DNA from: JBEIUO01 sp964549785
GTDB lineage: Bacteria; Planctomycetota; Phycisphaerae; Phycisphaerales; UBA1924
Direction: 5' to 3'
DNA: 7,208 nt
Assembly (NCBI GenBank): GCA_964549785.1
Contig: CAZJXA010000174.1
Location: 1-7,208, forward strand
Shown in pieces: positions 6,363 to 7,208 of the stretch. Below the pieces are notes generated by a model. The model was not told where the DNA came from. It was given only the letters and a program-made list of their open reading frames with translations, and did no database searches. How positions within the stretch are numbered: position 1 is the first letter of the stretch; each line of letters begins with the position of its first letter. The translations under genes were made by a program, and so were the position numbers.

Positions 6363-7208
6363 GGCGCCGGGGGCGCGAGTTCGGCCTTGATGAGTGCGTG
6401 CCGGGTCGCTTCGATCAGGCTCGCCTGAGCCGCCAGTTCCGCGATGGTGTGCAGCCGGGCACGCGAACCCGGCGTGAGCGTCGATCGGGCCGGGGGGGCC
6501 GGCGGCTGGGCCGTGGCAACATACCACGCATCCGGGCGGTACTCATAGAGCGACTCTACCAGAGCGTGTGCCCGAGCGGGATTCAGGGTGTCGCTGCGGA
6601 GCAATGACTCGATCGCCGCGAGCAGGGCTTCATCTTGCCGGTGTGTGAGCACCGTGGAAAAAAACCACGACACGACCACGTCGTCTTCGAACGACTCCGA
6701 GACGAATGCATCTTGGAGCAGCGCAAGGCTTGGCGAGCTCCCGCTCTCGACCAGCGCCACGATCGTCGCCCCGAGCTCGTCGGCTTCCGGGTCGAGCTGC
6801 GACCGCCACAGTTCGACGAGCCCAGGGCCGGGCTTGGAAGCCGAACCACTGGCCAGAATCAATGCGGCGAGGCGGTAATCGGATTCTCGATAGATCGCGG
6901 AGGACGCGAGAGGATCCAACGCTTCTGGAGCGTGGGCGGCCACCGCCCGTAGCACCGGCACCAACTGGAGCGCACGCGGGTCGATCGTGATAGCAACCTT
7001 CGGAGGATCGAGCCGATCGAGCCACGCTTTGTCCCGCAGCATCGCACCGAGCCGGGTGTGATCGGCCTTGTCGGCGGACTTGGCGAGCCCGATGGCCTCG
7101 GACGCGAGCGGAGATAGCGCTCGGTTCTCGGCACCCGCACGCGGCAACGAAGGATCGGGCAACCCGGACGAGGCGGGTGACTGCGGCTGACCGGTCGGCG
7201 GTGAAGCG
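6359..7208 (-). CDS. Hypothetical helical, possibly HEAT-like protein, 5' end beyond window
   Basis: I do not recognise this family. The frame is open to the right edge, giving 282 visible residues; the in-frame TTG at 7160-7162 is an unlikely start because no ribosome site precedes it. The visible N-terminal part is Pro/Ser/Gly-rich (SPPTGQPQSPASSG), like a linker after a signal peptide or another domain. The rest is largely helical, with repeated Leu/Ala/Glu helix pairs such as APEALDPLASSAIY and SDYRLAALILASG, suggesting HEAT- or TPR-like solenoid repeats. A Pro-rich break (TAQPPAPPARS) near the C-terminus precedes a final helix (ARLHTIAELAAQASLIEATRHALI) and the ending AELAPPAP. No transmembrane segment or catalytic motif is visible. 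Its stop overlaps the start of the downstream TPR methyltransferase by ATGA, so the two are almost certainly cotranscribed and may act together. Coding status is supported by the overlap and the amino-acid composition. Confidence 0.7.
   Translation of the reverse strand, partial: ASPPTGQPQSPASSGLPDPSLPRAGAENRALSPLASEAIGLAKSADKADHTRLGAMLRDKAWLDRLDPPKVAITIDPRALQLVPVLRAVAAHAPEALDPLASSAIYRESDYRLAALILASGSASKPGPGLVELWRSQLDPEADELGATIVALVESGSSPSLALLQDAFVSESFEDDVVVSWFFSTVLTHRQDEALLAAIESLLRSDTLNPARAHALVESLYEYRPDAWYVATAQPPAPPARSTLTPGSRARLHTIAELAAQASLIEATRHALIKAELAPPAP
6487..6510 (+). other. G-rich stretch with weak G-quadruplex potential
   Basis: On the plus strand GGG, a run of seven G and a final GGG can supply four GGG tracts with loops of about 2, 1 and 9 bases. 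It is opposite the coding strand of the hypothetical gene and encodes the proline-rich PPAPPA break. The nine-base loop makes it weak, and it may simply reflect proline codons. Confidence 0.25.

Noticed and set aside
6363..6527. N-terminal extension of 55 codons on the methyltransferase
   Set aside because: It lies wholly inside the preceding gene, has a Cys/His/Pro/Gly-rich composition unlike the protein, and the ATGA overlap gives a better start.
1..7208. CRISPR arrays, insertion sequences, attachment sites, riboswitches
   Set aside because: No regularly spaced repeats, transposase or integrase motifs, terminal inverted repeats or recognisable aptamer conservation were seen.

Overview
The window is high-GC bacterial DNA holding six protein-coding genes and no RNA gene, mobile element or CRISPR array that I can support. 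The adjacent DUF1800 and DUF1501 genes, the Tat-exported DUF1501 product, the high GC and the weak use of Shine-Dalgarno sites fit a planctomycete-like bacterium, perhaps of class Phycisphaerae. This is an inference from gene content only; Verrucomicrobia, Acidobacteria, Myxococcota and some Proteobacteria also carry this gene pair.

Layout: (1) 2-961, plus strand: the C-terminal part of a membrane sensor histidine kinase cut by the left edge, with an intact phosphoacceptor histidine but a badly eroded ATP-lid glycine motif. (2) 1004-3952, minus strand: a two-gene operon in which DUF1800 (first) and a Tat-exported DUF1501 protein (second) are 51 bases apart. It converges on the kinase across a 42-base gap. 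(3) 3953-4382: a non-coding divergent region of about 430 bases with an unusual cluster of GTTCGG words and a -10-like TATAGT placed as if for a leaderless transcript. (4) 4383-4976, plus strand: a DUF1801 protein with a lysine/alanine/proline tail like that of histone H1. (5) 4977-5090: a convergent spacer with a small perfect inverted repeat. (6) 5091-7208, minus strand: an unrecognised helical, possibly HEAT-like protein cut by the right edge, overlapping by ATGA a TPR-plus-SAM-methyltransferase protein of the COG4976 type.

The genes look like three or four independent transcription units, not one pathway. The DUF1800/DUF1501 pair is a widely conserved but poorly understood envelope-associated module. 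The helical protein and TPR methyltransferase look translationally coupled and may work together. I see no clear new defence or mobile system. The best leads are the degenerate kinase, the Tat asymmetry and phosphatase-like residues of the DUF pair, the operator-like cluster, and the coupled unknown/methyltransferase pair.
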